Below are positions 57,501 to 64,000 of a stretch of 64,000 nucleotides of DNA, in pieces. Source of the DNA: Microglena sp. YARC. Taxonomy: Eukaryota; Chlorophyta; Chlorophyceae; Chlamydomonadales; Chlamydomonadaceae. The stretch is taken from the NCBI GenBank assembly GCA_022414725.1, contig JAJSRW010001883.1:1-64000 (forward strand), written 5' to 3'. The notes beneath the pieces were generated by a model. That model saw only the letters and a program-made list of their open reading frames with translations. It did not search any database and was not told the DNA's origin. The first letter of the stretch is position 1. Every line of letters starts with the position of its first letter. The position numbers and the translations under genes were made by a program.

Positions 57501-60500
57501 CACCAACCCATCACCTACCAACCCACCAACCCACCAACTACCAACCACCTAACCACCAAACCAGCAACCACCTACCACCAACCCACAAATCACCTACCCA
57601 CAAACCATCTACCCACAAACCACCTACCCACAAACCACCTACCAACCACCCACCAACCCATCAACCACCTACCACCTACACACCAACCACCAACCCACCA
57701 ACCACCTACACACCGACCACTTACCCACCAACCACCTACACACCAACCACCTACTCACCAACCACCTACCAACTGACCACCTACCCACCAACCACCTACC
57801 CACCAACCACCTACCCACCAACCACCTGCCCACCTACCACCGACCACAAGCTCTCACCTTGCTGGCAGCCACCAACCACCAACCATCTGCCCACCAACCA
57901 CCTACACACCAACCACCTACACACCAACCACCTACACACCAACCACCTACCCACCAACCACTACCCACAAGCGCTCACCTTGCTGGTAGCCACCAACCAC
58001 CTACACACCAACCACCTACACACCAACCACTACCCACAAGCGCTCACCTTGCTGGTAGCCACCAACCACCTACCCACCAACCACCTACACACAAACCACC
58101 TACACACAAACCACTACCCACAAGCGCTCACCTTGCTGGTAGCCACCAACCACCTACCCACCAAACACCTACCCACCAACCACAAGCACTCACCTTGCTG
58201 GTAGCCACCAACCACCTACCCACCAACCACCTACCCACCAACCACAAGCGCTCACCTTGCTGGTAGCCACCAACCACCTACCCACCAACCACCTACCCAC
58301 CAACCACAAGCACTCACCTTGCTGGTAGCCACCAACCACCTACCCACCAACCACAAGCACTCACCTTGCTGGTAGCCACCAACCACCTACCCACCAACCA
58401 CCAACCACAAGCGCTCACCTTGCTGGTAGCCACCAACCACCTACCCACCAACCACCAACCACAGGCGCTCACCTTGCTGGTAGCCACCAACCACCTACCC
58501 ACCAACCACCTACCCACCAACCACCAACCACAAGCGCTCACCTTGCTGGCAGCTTGGTCCCTATAAACATTGACTGTTACGTTATGCCACACGGGCATTA
58601 GCTTCTTCATGTCCTCTAAGCTTAGAAACACAGGGCTGCTGCCCATAGGGAAAACGGTGTTCAAGTCTTGAAGGCTGGAGAGACCTGTGTGCCTGTGGGG
58701 GTGGAGTATGAGTATGAATATGAGTATGAGTATGAGTATGAGTATGCGTATGAGTGGGTGGAGGCTGGAGAGACCAGTGTGCCTGTGGGGGTGGAGTATG
58801 AGTATGAATATGAGTATGAGTATGAGTATGAGTATGAGTATGAGTATGAGTATGCGTATGCGTATGAGTATGAGTATGAGTATGAGTATGCGTATGAGTG
58901 GGTGGAGGCTGGAGAGACCAGTGTGCCTGTGGGGGTGGAGTATGAGTATGAATATGAGTATGAGTACGAGTATGAGTATGCGTATGAGTATGAGTATGAG
59001 TATGAGTATGCGTATGAGTGGGTGGAGGCTGGAGAGACCAGTGTGCCTGTGGGGGTGGAGTATGAGTATAAGTATGCGTATGAGTATGAGTATGAGTATG
59101 AGTATGAGTATGAGTATGAGAGGGTGGAGGCTGTAGAGACCAGTGTGCCTGTGGGGGTGGAGTATGAGTATGAATATGAGTATGAGTATGAGTATGAGTA
59201 TGAGTATGAGTATGAGTATGAGTATGCGTATGCGTATGAGTATGAGTATGAGTATGAGTATGAGTGGGTGGAGGCTGGAGAGACCTGTGTGCCTGTGGGG
59301 GTGGAGTATGAGTATGAGTATGAGTATGAGAGGGTGGAGGCTGGAGAGACCAGTGTGCCAGTGGGGGTGGAGTATGAGTATGAGTATGAGTATGAGTATG
59401 AGTATGAGTATGAGTATGAATATGAGTATGAGTACGAGTATGAGTGGGTGGAGGGTGGAGGGTCGGAGGTGGAGGGTGTGTGGGTGGGTGGATGGGTTCT
59501 TGGTTAGTCTGGACTCTTTCTTCATTTCCTGGGCTGCTGCCCATAGGGAAAACAGTTTTCAAGTCTTGAAGGCTGGACAGACTAGAGTGCTTGTGTGGAG
59601 GGTGGAGTATGGGCATGGGTATGAGTATGAGTAAGAGTATGAGGTGTGGTGGGTGGTGATGGTGGGTGGAGGGTGGAGGATGGAGTATGAGTATGAGTAT
59701 GAGTATGAGTATGCGTATGCGTATGAGTATGAGTATGAGTATGAGTATGCGTATGAGTATGAGTACGAGTATGAGTACGAGTACGAGTACAAGTACGAGT
59801 ATGCGTATGAATATGAGTATGAGTCCGAGTACGAGTACGAGTACGAGTATGAGTATGCGTATGCGTATGAGTACGAGCATGAGTATGCGTATGCGTATGA
59901 GTATGAGTATGAGTATGAGTATGCGTATGCGTATGAGTATGAGTATGAGTATGGGTATGAGTATGAGTATGCGTATGCGTATGCGTATGAGTATGAGTAT
60001 GCGTATGCGTATGCGTATGTGTATGTGTATGAGTATGAGTATGAGTATGGGTATGAGGATGAGTATGCGTATGCGTATGAGTATGAGTATGCGTATGTGT
60101 ATGAGTATGAGTATGAGTATGCGTATGCGTATGCGTATGAGTATGCGTATGAGTATGAGTATGAGTATGAGTATGAGTATGAGTATGAGTATGCGTATGC
60201 GTATGAGTATGAGTATGAGTATGAGTTTGAGTATGAGTATGAGTATGAGTATGAGTATGAGTACGTGTACGAGTACGAGTATGAGTATGAGTATGAGTAT
60301 GAGTATGAGTATGAGTATGAGTATGAGTATGCGTATGAGAATGAGTATGAGTATGAGTATGAGTATGAGTATGAGTATGAGTATGAGTATGAGTACGAGT
60401 ACGAGTACGAGTATGAGTATGAGTATGAGTATGAGTATGAGTATGAGTATGAGTTTGAGTATGAGTATGAGTATGAGTATGAGTATAAGTATGAGTATGA

Positions 60501-63500
60501 GTATGAGTGGGTGGAGGCTGGAGAGACCAGTGTGCCTGTGGGGTCGGAGTATGAGTATGAGTATGAGTATGAGTATGAGTATGAGTATGAGTATGAGTAT
60601 GCGTATGCGTATGCGTATGCGTATGCGTATGCGTATGAGTATGAGTACGAGTACGAGTACGAGTACGAGTATGAGTATGAGTATGAGTATGAGTATGAGT
60701 GGGTGGAGGCTGGAGAGACCAGTGTGCCTGTGGGGGTGGAGTATGAGTATGAATATGAGTATGAGTATGAGTATGCATATGCGTATGAGTATGAGTATGC
60801 GTATGCGTATGAGTGGGTGGAGGCTGGAGAGACCAGTGTGCCTGTGGGGGTGGAGTATGAGTATGAGTATGCGTATGCGTATGAGTATGAGTATGAGTAT
60901 GAGTATGAGAGGGTGGAGGCTGGAGAGACCAGTGTGCCTGTGGGGGTGGAGTATGAGTATGAATATGAGTATGAGTATGAGTATGAGTATGAGTATGAGT
61001 ATGCGTATGAGTATGAGTATGAGTATGAGTATGCGTATGAGTGGGTGGAGGCTGGAGAGACCTGTGTGCCTGTGGGGGTGGAGTATGAGTATGAATATGA
61101 GTATGAGTATGAGTATGCGTATGCGTATGAGTATGAGTATGAGTATGCGTATGAGTGGGTGGAGGCTGGAGAGACCAGTGTGCCTGTGGGGGTGGAGTAT
61201 GAGTATAAGTATGCGTATGAGTATGAGTATGAGTATGAGTATGAGAGGGTGGAGGCTGTAGAGACCAGTGTGCCTGTGGGGGTGGAGTATGAGTATGAAT
61301 ATGAGTATGAGTATGAGTATGAGTATGTGTATGCGTATGAGTATGAGTATGAGTATGAGTGGGTGGAGGCTGGAGAGACCTGTGTGCCAGTGGGGGTGGA
61401 GTATGAGTATGAGTATGAGTATGAGTATGAGTATGAGTATGAGTATGAGTATGAGTATGAGTATGAATATGAGTATGAGTACGAGTATGAGTGGGTGGAG
61501 GGTGGAGGGTCGGAGGTGGAGGGTGTGTGGGTGGGTGGATGGGTTCTTGGTTAGTCTGGACTCTTTCTTCATTTCCTGGGCTGCTGCCCATAGGGAAAAC
61601 AGTATTCAAGTCTTGAAGGCTGGACAGACTAGTGTGCTTGTGTGGAGGGTGGAGTATGGGCATGGGTATGAGTATGAGTAAGAGTATGAGGTGTGGTGGG
61701 TGGTGATGGTGGGTGGAGGGTGGAGGATGGAGTATGAGTATGAGTATGAGGTGTGGTGGGTGGTGTTGGGTGTTGGGTGGTGGGTGGAGGGTGGTGGGTG
61801 GAGGTTGGAGGGTCGAAGGTGGAGGGAGGGTGGGTGGTTCATTGCTTAGTCTGGACTCTCCCTTCACTTTCTGGGGTGCCTGTGGTATGTCTCCTAGGCA
61901 CTCATGTCCATTTCTGGAAGGGAGGTTGTGCTGGTTCGACATGCACTAATTTGAGGTGGTGGTGGAGGGTGGAGGGTGTAAGGTGTAAGGTGGAGTTTTG
62001 AGGGTGGTGGGTGGAGGGTGGAGGGTGTAAGGTGGAGTTTTGAGTTTGAGTTTGGAGTTTGGAGGGTGTTTGATTTTAGGGTTGGAGTATCATTTTAGGA
62101 TGGTGCGGTAGCATTTTGCGAAGCGCCGCTTGACTAAAGGGGTATGTGGTGAGTGGTGTGGTGGGTGGTGTAGTGGTATGTGGTGAGTGGTAGGTGGTAG
62201 GTGTGGGTATGTGGTGCTGTGGTGTGTGGTGGTATGTGTGTGTGGGGTACATGTAGGCCCCCGGGATTTTGGGGGGGGGTCCACATCTGTTACCACACCT
62301 CTCCTACCAATTGCTGGGTCAGCATGCTGTCCTTCTCGCCCCACTGTCCACAAGCGCTTATGCTACTCACAACCAAGGGCAATGCAGTACCACTGTTTCT
62401 TTTTTGGGCTACGTGTAGCAGATTCTCGGCAGCTCCTTTCGCCCACCCTTGGGCCAGATCTAAAGCTAGCTAGTGTGTCTGAAGGCTAGCATGACAGGCA
62501 TGCAAATGCAGCTGTCCTGCAAATGCAGCTGTCCTGCAAATGCAGCTGTCCTGCAAATGCAGCTGTCCTGCAAATGCAGCTGTCCTGCAAATGCAGCTGT
62601 CCTGCAAATGCAGCTGTCCTGCAAATGCAGCTGTCATGCAAATGCAGCTGTCATGCCATGTCATGTCATGCTATGCCATGTCATCTGTGGGCTTGAATCA
62701 GTGGTGGGTGGTACTGACCTTTTGACATGAGGAATGCTGTACGGTGCGCTAGCTTTGATGTAGGTGAACCTAGCTGCAGTCATGACTTCGCCTTTCTTCA
62801 TGTTCGGCAGAGTGGGTGGTGGTGGTCGTGGGTGGTGTAGGAGGGTGGTGGTGGTGGGTGGTACTGACCTTTTGACATGTGGGATGCTGTACGGTGCTGT
62901 AGCTTTGATGTAGGTGAACCTAGCTGCAGCCATGACTTCGCCTTTCATCATGTTCGGCAGCGGGTGCAGAAGGATGTGATCCGGCTCCGACATGAAAACA
63001 TACTTCTCAGGGATGGTGGCGTCCTTGACCCAGGTCATGAGAGCGTAGGGGCGGTTCAGCACTGCATACCTGGTGGGTGGTGTGGGGTGGTGGGTGGGTG
63101 TGGGTGTGGGTGGTGGGTGGTGGTAGTGGGGTGGGTTGTGGGTGGTGGGTGCGTGGTGGTAGTGGGTGGGTGGTGGGGGTGGTGGGTGGTGGTGTGGTGT
63201 GGTAGTGGTAGTGGGTGGTGGTGGGTGGTGTGCGTGGTGGTAGTGGTGTGGTGGTGGGTGGTGTGGTGGTAGTGGGTGGGTGGTGGTGGGTGGTGGGTGC
63301 GTGGTGGGTGGGTGGTGGGTGGTAGTGGGTGGGTGTGGGTGGTGGGTGGTGGTGGTGGTAGTGGGTGGGTGGGTGGTGTGTGTGGTAGTGGGTGGTGGTG
63401 TGGTGGGTGTGGTGGTAGTGGGTGGGTGGTGGGTGGTGTGGTGGTGTGATGGTAGTGGTGGTGGGTGTGCGTGGGTGCGTGGTGGTAGTGGGTGGGTGGT

Positions 63501-64000
63501 GGTGGGTGGTGGGGGTGGGGTGTGTGGGGGTGGGTGGGTGGGTGGTGGGTGGTGGTGGTGGGTGGTGGTGGGTGGGTGTGTGGTGGGTGTGGTGGTAGTG
63601 GGGTGGGTGGTGGTGGGTGGTGGGTGGTGGTGGTGTGGTGGGTGGTGTGTGTGGTGTGGGTGGTGGGTGTGTGGTGGGTGGTGGTGGTAGTGGGTGGTGG
63701 GTGGGTGGTGGCGGGTGTGGGTGGTGGTGGTGGGTGCTGGGGTGGTAGTGGGTGGTGGTGGTGTTGGTAGTGGGATGGTGTGGGTGGGTGGGTGGTGCGT
63801 GGGGTGATGGTGGTGGTGGTGGGTGGTGGGGTGGGTGATGTATGGTAGTGGGTGGTGTGGGGTGTAGTGGTAGTGGGTGGGTGGGGGTTAGTGGTGGTGG
63901 TGGTGTTGTGGTGGTAGTGGGTGGAGGTGGGTGGTGGGTGGTCCTTGACCTATTTCATGAGAGCATAGAGGCGGTTCAGCACTGCATACCTGGTGGGTGG
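46918..64000 (-). CDS. HPAT: Gene B: GT95 hydroxyproline O-arabinosyltransferase-like gene, 5' part outside window
   Basis: Gene-level entry joining exons 62869-63069, 58542-58674, 55067-55250, 53888-54014 and 46918-47053. Splice sites are GT-AG at each junction and phases fit exactly, giving a 259-residue open C-terminal half with a stop at 46918. Motifs in order: [127 protein letters not shown]. Arabidopsis HPATs show the same order (IGEWRFDKR, VNEATANIPNW). Expected role: Golgi arabinosylation of hydroxyproline. It is a diverged paralogue of gene A, in the same orientation. Introns are 1.0-6.8 kb of satellites. Confidence 0.85.
47054..51113 (-). repeat. Acceptor-edge echo array of gene B's last exon, ~22 extra units
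   Basis: Units of 160-350 bp. Each has, on the minus strand, CTCATGACCAG, then AFNEATEAYPCWDDYK or AFNEANEAYPCWDDYK, then ATGTCACATCCACACCCTCA and a C/A-rich spacer. The exon start is well conserved while spacers vary. A variant unit (CATCTAGTAGCCATCCCAGC and a Leu-to-Asn start change) recurs at about 47215, 48110, 49165 and 50050, so the array has a higher-order period near 0.9-1.05 kb made of about five units. All copies stop at the same point in the exon (GACTACAAG). Confidence 0.85.
48379..48552. repeat. Near-homopolymer G tract
   Basis: About 170 bases that are almost all G on the plus strand, with scattered T, A and C. It lies inside one array spacer and could form G-quadruplexes. Length and interruptions may be inaccurate because such runs sequence poorly. 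Confidence 0.85.
51114..51251 (-). mobile_element. tRNA-derived SINE, copy S3, 5'-truncated, 13-bp target duplication
   Basis: Reverse complement of the SINE body: starts TCGATCCCCCCTTCGG (box B remnant), then TTGCAGGTCGTTATCAACCG, GGCTCCCTTAACACCACGCA and TAGGCGTTATCATTA. It is flanked by GCCCTGGTCATGA at 51101-51113 and again at 51252-51264. The target is the acceptor edge of an exon-echo unit (gene B), so it inserted after that array formed. Truncation at the tRNA end suggests LINE-type reverse transcription from the 3' end. Confidence 0.85.
51300..51715. repeat. ~113-bp tandem repeat made from an M1 MITE arm, 4 units
   Basis: Four units of GGTGGCTGGCTCAGGGAGCT, GCCTAGAAGCTGCTGCTCAT and AGCCAAAAAGAAAAGACATG, then GCTGCCAAAAAAAACAGCTT. 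The middle equals the right arm of M1, so the MITE arm plus flank was tandemly multiplied. Confidence 0.8.
51716..52015. repeat. Dispersed repeat R, copy 1
   Basis: AGTCCTAGGCAGCGTCGCAA, GAAATTGGCGGAGAGTG, AATCGAGCAGAC and CAAACGGACAACAGGTGACC, then a poly-C and GGCTCCGCCAAAA. It corresponds to 55880-56060, and its last part to 10670-10738. Each of the two longer copies is adjacent to an M1 arm. Confidence 0.6.
52016..53887 (-). repeat. Donor-edge echo array of gene B exon d in TTTA-rich DNA
   Basis: Four longer copies (about 52430-52500, 52855-52935, 53590-53672, 53742-53815) read on the minus strand as TPTPRNMSEPFATVNSSIV then RKLIQ, with GTGAGTC donors. At least two have their own TTTCAG or TTCGAAC acceptor-like starts. 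About ten short pieces hold only the last codons and donor (plus-strand GACTCACTGGATGAGCTTGC; e.g. near 52125, 52210, 52295, 52560, 52660, 53020, 53125, 53235, 53365, 53465). The rest is a TTTATTTATTTAATGAGACA repeat. Confidence 0.75.
53888..54014 (-). CDS. HPAT: Gene B exon d (GEWHFDKR)
   Basis: 127 bp, minus strand, acceptor ATTTGCAG, donor GTGAGTC. It reads GVMLPRTVGEWHFDKRAQAT, PIPRNMSEPFATVNSSIV and RKLIQ. Plant HPATs have IGEWRFDKRS followed by PPRNL and a short helix before NEAT, the same layout. The frame is open, and phases join exon c (KSG) and the last exon (LIQ-AFNE). Confidence 0.85.
54015..54310 (-). repeat. Acceptor-edge copies of exon d and ATAAATGA repeat
   Basis: 54120-54197 (minus: GTGCAG acceptor, GVMLPRTIGEWHFDKRAQAT, PIPQHM) and 54241-54306 (MLPRTIGEWRFV then a stop, ATPVP) copy the first two thirds of exon d. 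They lie upstream of it. 54028-54110 is an ATAAATGAATAA repeat. Confidence 0.75.
54346..54546. repeat. (CAGA)n / CAGG tetranucleotide satellite
   Basis: 200 bp of CAGACAGA with CAGG and CACAGA variants. Confidence 0.95.
54600..55066 (-). repeat. Donor-edge copies of gene B exon c between CA-rich tracts
   Basis: 54870-54922 (minus) has an AAGTCAG acceptor-like site, then [17 protein letters not shown] and GTATTG. 54622-54652 is a worn copy (PYYLTH then a stop). CA/CCCACA tracts fill the gaps. These lie downstream of exon c and keep its donor side, the same part of the gene that makes up the 1-4699 array in gene A. Confidence 0.8.
55067..55250 (-). CDS. HPAT: Gene B exon c (WGWVQEMYGFAMAA to [11 protein letters not shown])
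   Basis: 184 bp, minus strand, CATGTGCAG acceptor, GTATGTG donor, open throughout: [62 protein letters not shown]. It aligns over its whole length with the FGWVLEMYAYA...DFM-QPPWD...FIIHYTYGCDY stretch of HPATs, so this is the true exon rather than an echo. Confidence 0.9.
55251..55562. repeat. GGTGGTTGGTGG minisatellite
   Basis: Degenerate GGTTGGTGGGTGG units with two copies of GTGGCCCCCTTGGCTCCGTC and GGGCACATTTG (about 55390 and 55530). Confidence 0.8.
55563..56230. repeat. M1-like arms, repeat R copy 2 and G-rich tract
   Basis: 55650-55720 and 55830-55880 resemble M1 arms (CAGCTACTGGCCAGCTCC; GGGAGCTGCTTAGAAGCTTC). 55880-56060 is repeat R copy 2 (AAAATTGGCGCCGC, GAGAGTGGCAACGAAATCGA). 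56065-56165 is GTGGGGG-rich. No gene. Confidence 0.5.
56264..56800. repeat. Tandem pair of a ~120-bp host repeat, one copy holding a SINE
   Basis: Copy 1 (56250-56348 plus 56563-56608) and copy 2 (56669-56800) share TTACGAGGCGTGAGGTTGAG, CCAGCCCGTTTGCTTTCACT and CAATCTCTCTCGCCAATATT. They are separated by an AAATAAATAAAG repeat. In copy 2 CCCCAGTACCAATCTCTC is uninterrupted; in copy 1 SINE S2 splits it. Confidence 0.85.
56349..56562 (+). mobile_element. tRNA-derived SINE, copy S2, full length, with empty-site paralogue
   Basis: 214 bp. Head GCCCGTTTCAGTGATACAAT, TGGTCTAGTGGTA (box A), GGGTTCGATTCCCCC (box B), TACGGGC pairing with GCCCGT. Body: TTGCAGGTCGCTGTCAACCG, GGTTCCCTTAATACCACGCC, CTCATTAC and a terminal TTTTT. 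Flanks GTCCCAGTACCA (56337-56348) and GTCCCACTACCA (56563-56574) form a 12-bp target duplication with one change. The T run could end Pol III transcription. Confidence 0.85.
56859..56942 (-). repeat. Partial copy of gene B exon b
   Basis: The minus strand reads GSGPVFVSLEGMKKLMPVWH then NVTVNVYS, matching the middle of exon b (58542-58674) but missing the FPM start and the RDQAASK end with its donor. It is open within itself. It abuts directly an opposite-strand array of exon c starts. Confidence 0.8.
56943..57470 (+). repeat. Inverted array of exon c starts, 6 units
   Basis: Six ~90-bp units on the plus strand, opposite to gene B: GCGCTTGTGCAAG, then AWSWVQEMYGFAIAA, then CACCCACCACCCACC. 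They are acceptor-edge copies of exon c, and they lie on the expected upstream side of exon c but in reverse orientation. The conserved exon part (over 90% between units) contrasts with simple CCACC spacers. Confidence 0.85.
57471..58541 (-). repeat. Donor-edge echo array of exon b, about 10 tandem 5' splice sites
   Basis: 57850-58541 consists of units of 50-90 bp, each with GCTACCAGCAAG then GTGAGCGCTTGTGG on the minus strand. That is the last codons of exon b (AASK, with changes) and its donor, followed by TTGGTGGGTAGGTGG spacers. 57471-57849 is spacer repeat only (CACCTACCCACCAAC). Confidence 0.85.
58542..58674 (-). CDS. HPAT: Gene B exon b (VFPMGSSPVFLSLEDMKK to VNVYRDQAASK)
   Basis: 133 bp, minus strand, CTCTCCAG acceptor, GTGAGCGC donor. 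It reads S-LQDLNTVFPMGSSPVFLSLE, DMKKLMPVWHNVTVNVYRDQ, AASK. It aligns with the PIGNSPVIVKKDDLKKIAPTW-MNVS stretch of HPATs. Open frame; phases fit exons a and c. Confidence 0.9.
58675..61640 (-). repeat. Acceptor-edge echo of exon b inside a (TATGAG)n satellite
   Basis: GAGTATGAGTATGCGTATGA-type hexamers fill 58700-59455 and 59600-61495. They are broken about 15 times by a ~40-bp punctuation, GGGTGGAGGCTGGAGAGACC then AGTGTGCCTGTGGGGGTGGA. This matches the sequence at the exon b acceptor (GAAGGCTGGAGAGACCTGTG, plus strand). Two longer copies, 59531-59576 and 61577-61622, carry the exon start SLQDLKTVFPMGSSP and stop there. Frames of 403 to 996 codons (Tyr/Glu, Ser/Met, His/Thr, Ile/Leu) are satellite artefacts. 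Confidence 0.85.
61641..62391. repeat. GGTGGGTGGAGGGTGG repeats and unassigned intron
   Basis: G-rich degenerate repeats. An island at 61840-61950 (CTGGACTCTCCCTTCACTTT, TCTCCTAGGCACTCATGTCC) has an open minus-strand frame and partly resembles sequence near 25150 beside the LINE tails. 62093-62390 has no recognised feature. Confidence 0.5.
62392..62665. mobile_element. M1-family MITE left half expanded by a 17-bp minisatellite
   Basis: Begins CCACTGTTTCTTTTTTGGGC, TACGTGTAGCAG and CAGATCTAAAGCTAGCTAGT as in M1, then runs into about nine units of TGCAAATGCAGCTGTCC (62500-62655) and loses the right arm. Confidence 0.7.
62719..62810 (-). repeat. Donor-edge copy of gene B exon a
   Basis: The minus strand reads LPNMKKGEVMTAARFTYIKA, SAPYSIPHVKR, followed by GTCAGTACC, the exon a donor. 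It is about 93% like the right half of exon a. Its left end is cut at CTGCCGAACATG without an acceptor. Confidence 0.85.
62869..63069 (-). CDS. HPAT: Gene B exon a (GT95 catalytic core, [15 protein letters not shown])
   Basis: 201 bp, minus strand, CCCACCAG acceptor, GTCAGTACC donor. It reads [66 protein letters not shown]. It joins in one exon what gene A splits into two after IVQ. PDH is the likely catalytic metal/sugar-nucleotide motif by family comparison. Clean open frame. Confidence 0.9.
63073..63940. repeat. (GGT)n/GGTGGGTGG satellite
   Basis: Almost pure G/T repeats with GGTAGTGGGTGGGTGG units, within the intron upstream of exon a. Val/Gly/Trp-rich frames are artefacts. Confidence 0.95.
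63941..63992 (-). repeat. Acceptor-edge copy of gene B exon a with a stop
   Basis: The minus strand has CCCACCAG, then YAVLNRLYALMK, TAG (TGG in the true exon), VKD, and then simple repeat. It copies the exon start only and lies upstream of exon a. Confidence 0.85.

Noticed and set aside
58582..61942. Very long Ile/Leu, Tyr/Glu, Ser/Met and His/Thr frames up to ~996 codons
   Set aside because: Frames through the TATGAG hexamer. Only the short islands SLQDLxTVFPMGSSP are exon-derived; the rest is satellite.

Overview
The window looks like nuclear DNA of a green alga: eukaryotic, intron-rich and extremely repeat-rich. Three things point that way: TTTAGGG-type telomere-like motifs at several internal places, two genes of the plant/green-algal hydroxyproline O-arabinosyltransferase family (HPAT, CAZy GT95), and algal-type LINE fragments. 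From memory only, the style of the LINEs resembles prasinophytes such as Cymbomonas; I cannot verify this. No prokaryotic operon, rRNA, organelle gene or CRISPR array is present.

Both recognisable genes lie on the minus strand. Gene A runs from its ATG at 19829 leftwards and out of the window past position 1. It starts with a membrane anchor and a Cys-rich PAN/apple-like domain (19163-19829), then a 48-nt exon (15306-15353) and the GT95 exons (9882-10263, 8664-8809, about 5919-6039, about 4700-4878). Gene B enters at the right edge and ends at a stop at 46918. Its last five exons (62869-63069, 58542-58674, 55067-55250, 53888-54014, 46918-47053) fit in splice phase and give an open 259-residue GT95 C-terminal half.

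The most striking observation is what fills the introns of both genes. Nearly every exon is flanked by tandem, decayed copies of its own nearest edge: acceptor-side copies upstream, donor-side copies downstream. Examples are about 39 clear copies of a 100-bp unit carrying the IHYPYGLD exon plus both splice sites (1-3890), about 23 units carrying the AFNEATEAYPCWDDY exon start (46918-51110), and about ten tandem 5' splice sites (57845-58541). I call these exon-edge echo arrays.

Between the genes (20-46 kb) is a repeat region. It holds 5'-truncated LINEs (21860-24129, 25459-26815, 41385-41797), a duplicated 660-bp repeat, a duplicated 1.4-kb repeat, long minisatellites, a 5.4-kb CCACA satellite and several small DNA transposons with clear target-site duplications. 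A tRNA-derived SINE family has three copies. One copy is broken in its tRNA head by a MITE, one has a paralogous empty site nearby, and one sits inside an echo array with a 13-bp target duplication.

One-base indels are very common in 1-9 kb, so some frame breaks in gene A may be sequencing error rather than gene decay. Nearly all very long open frames here (His/Pro, Thr/His, Tyr/Glu, Val/Cys/Gly) are translations of simple repeats, not genes.
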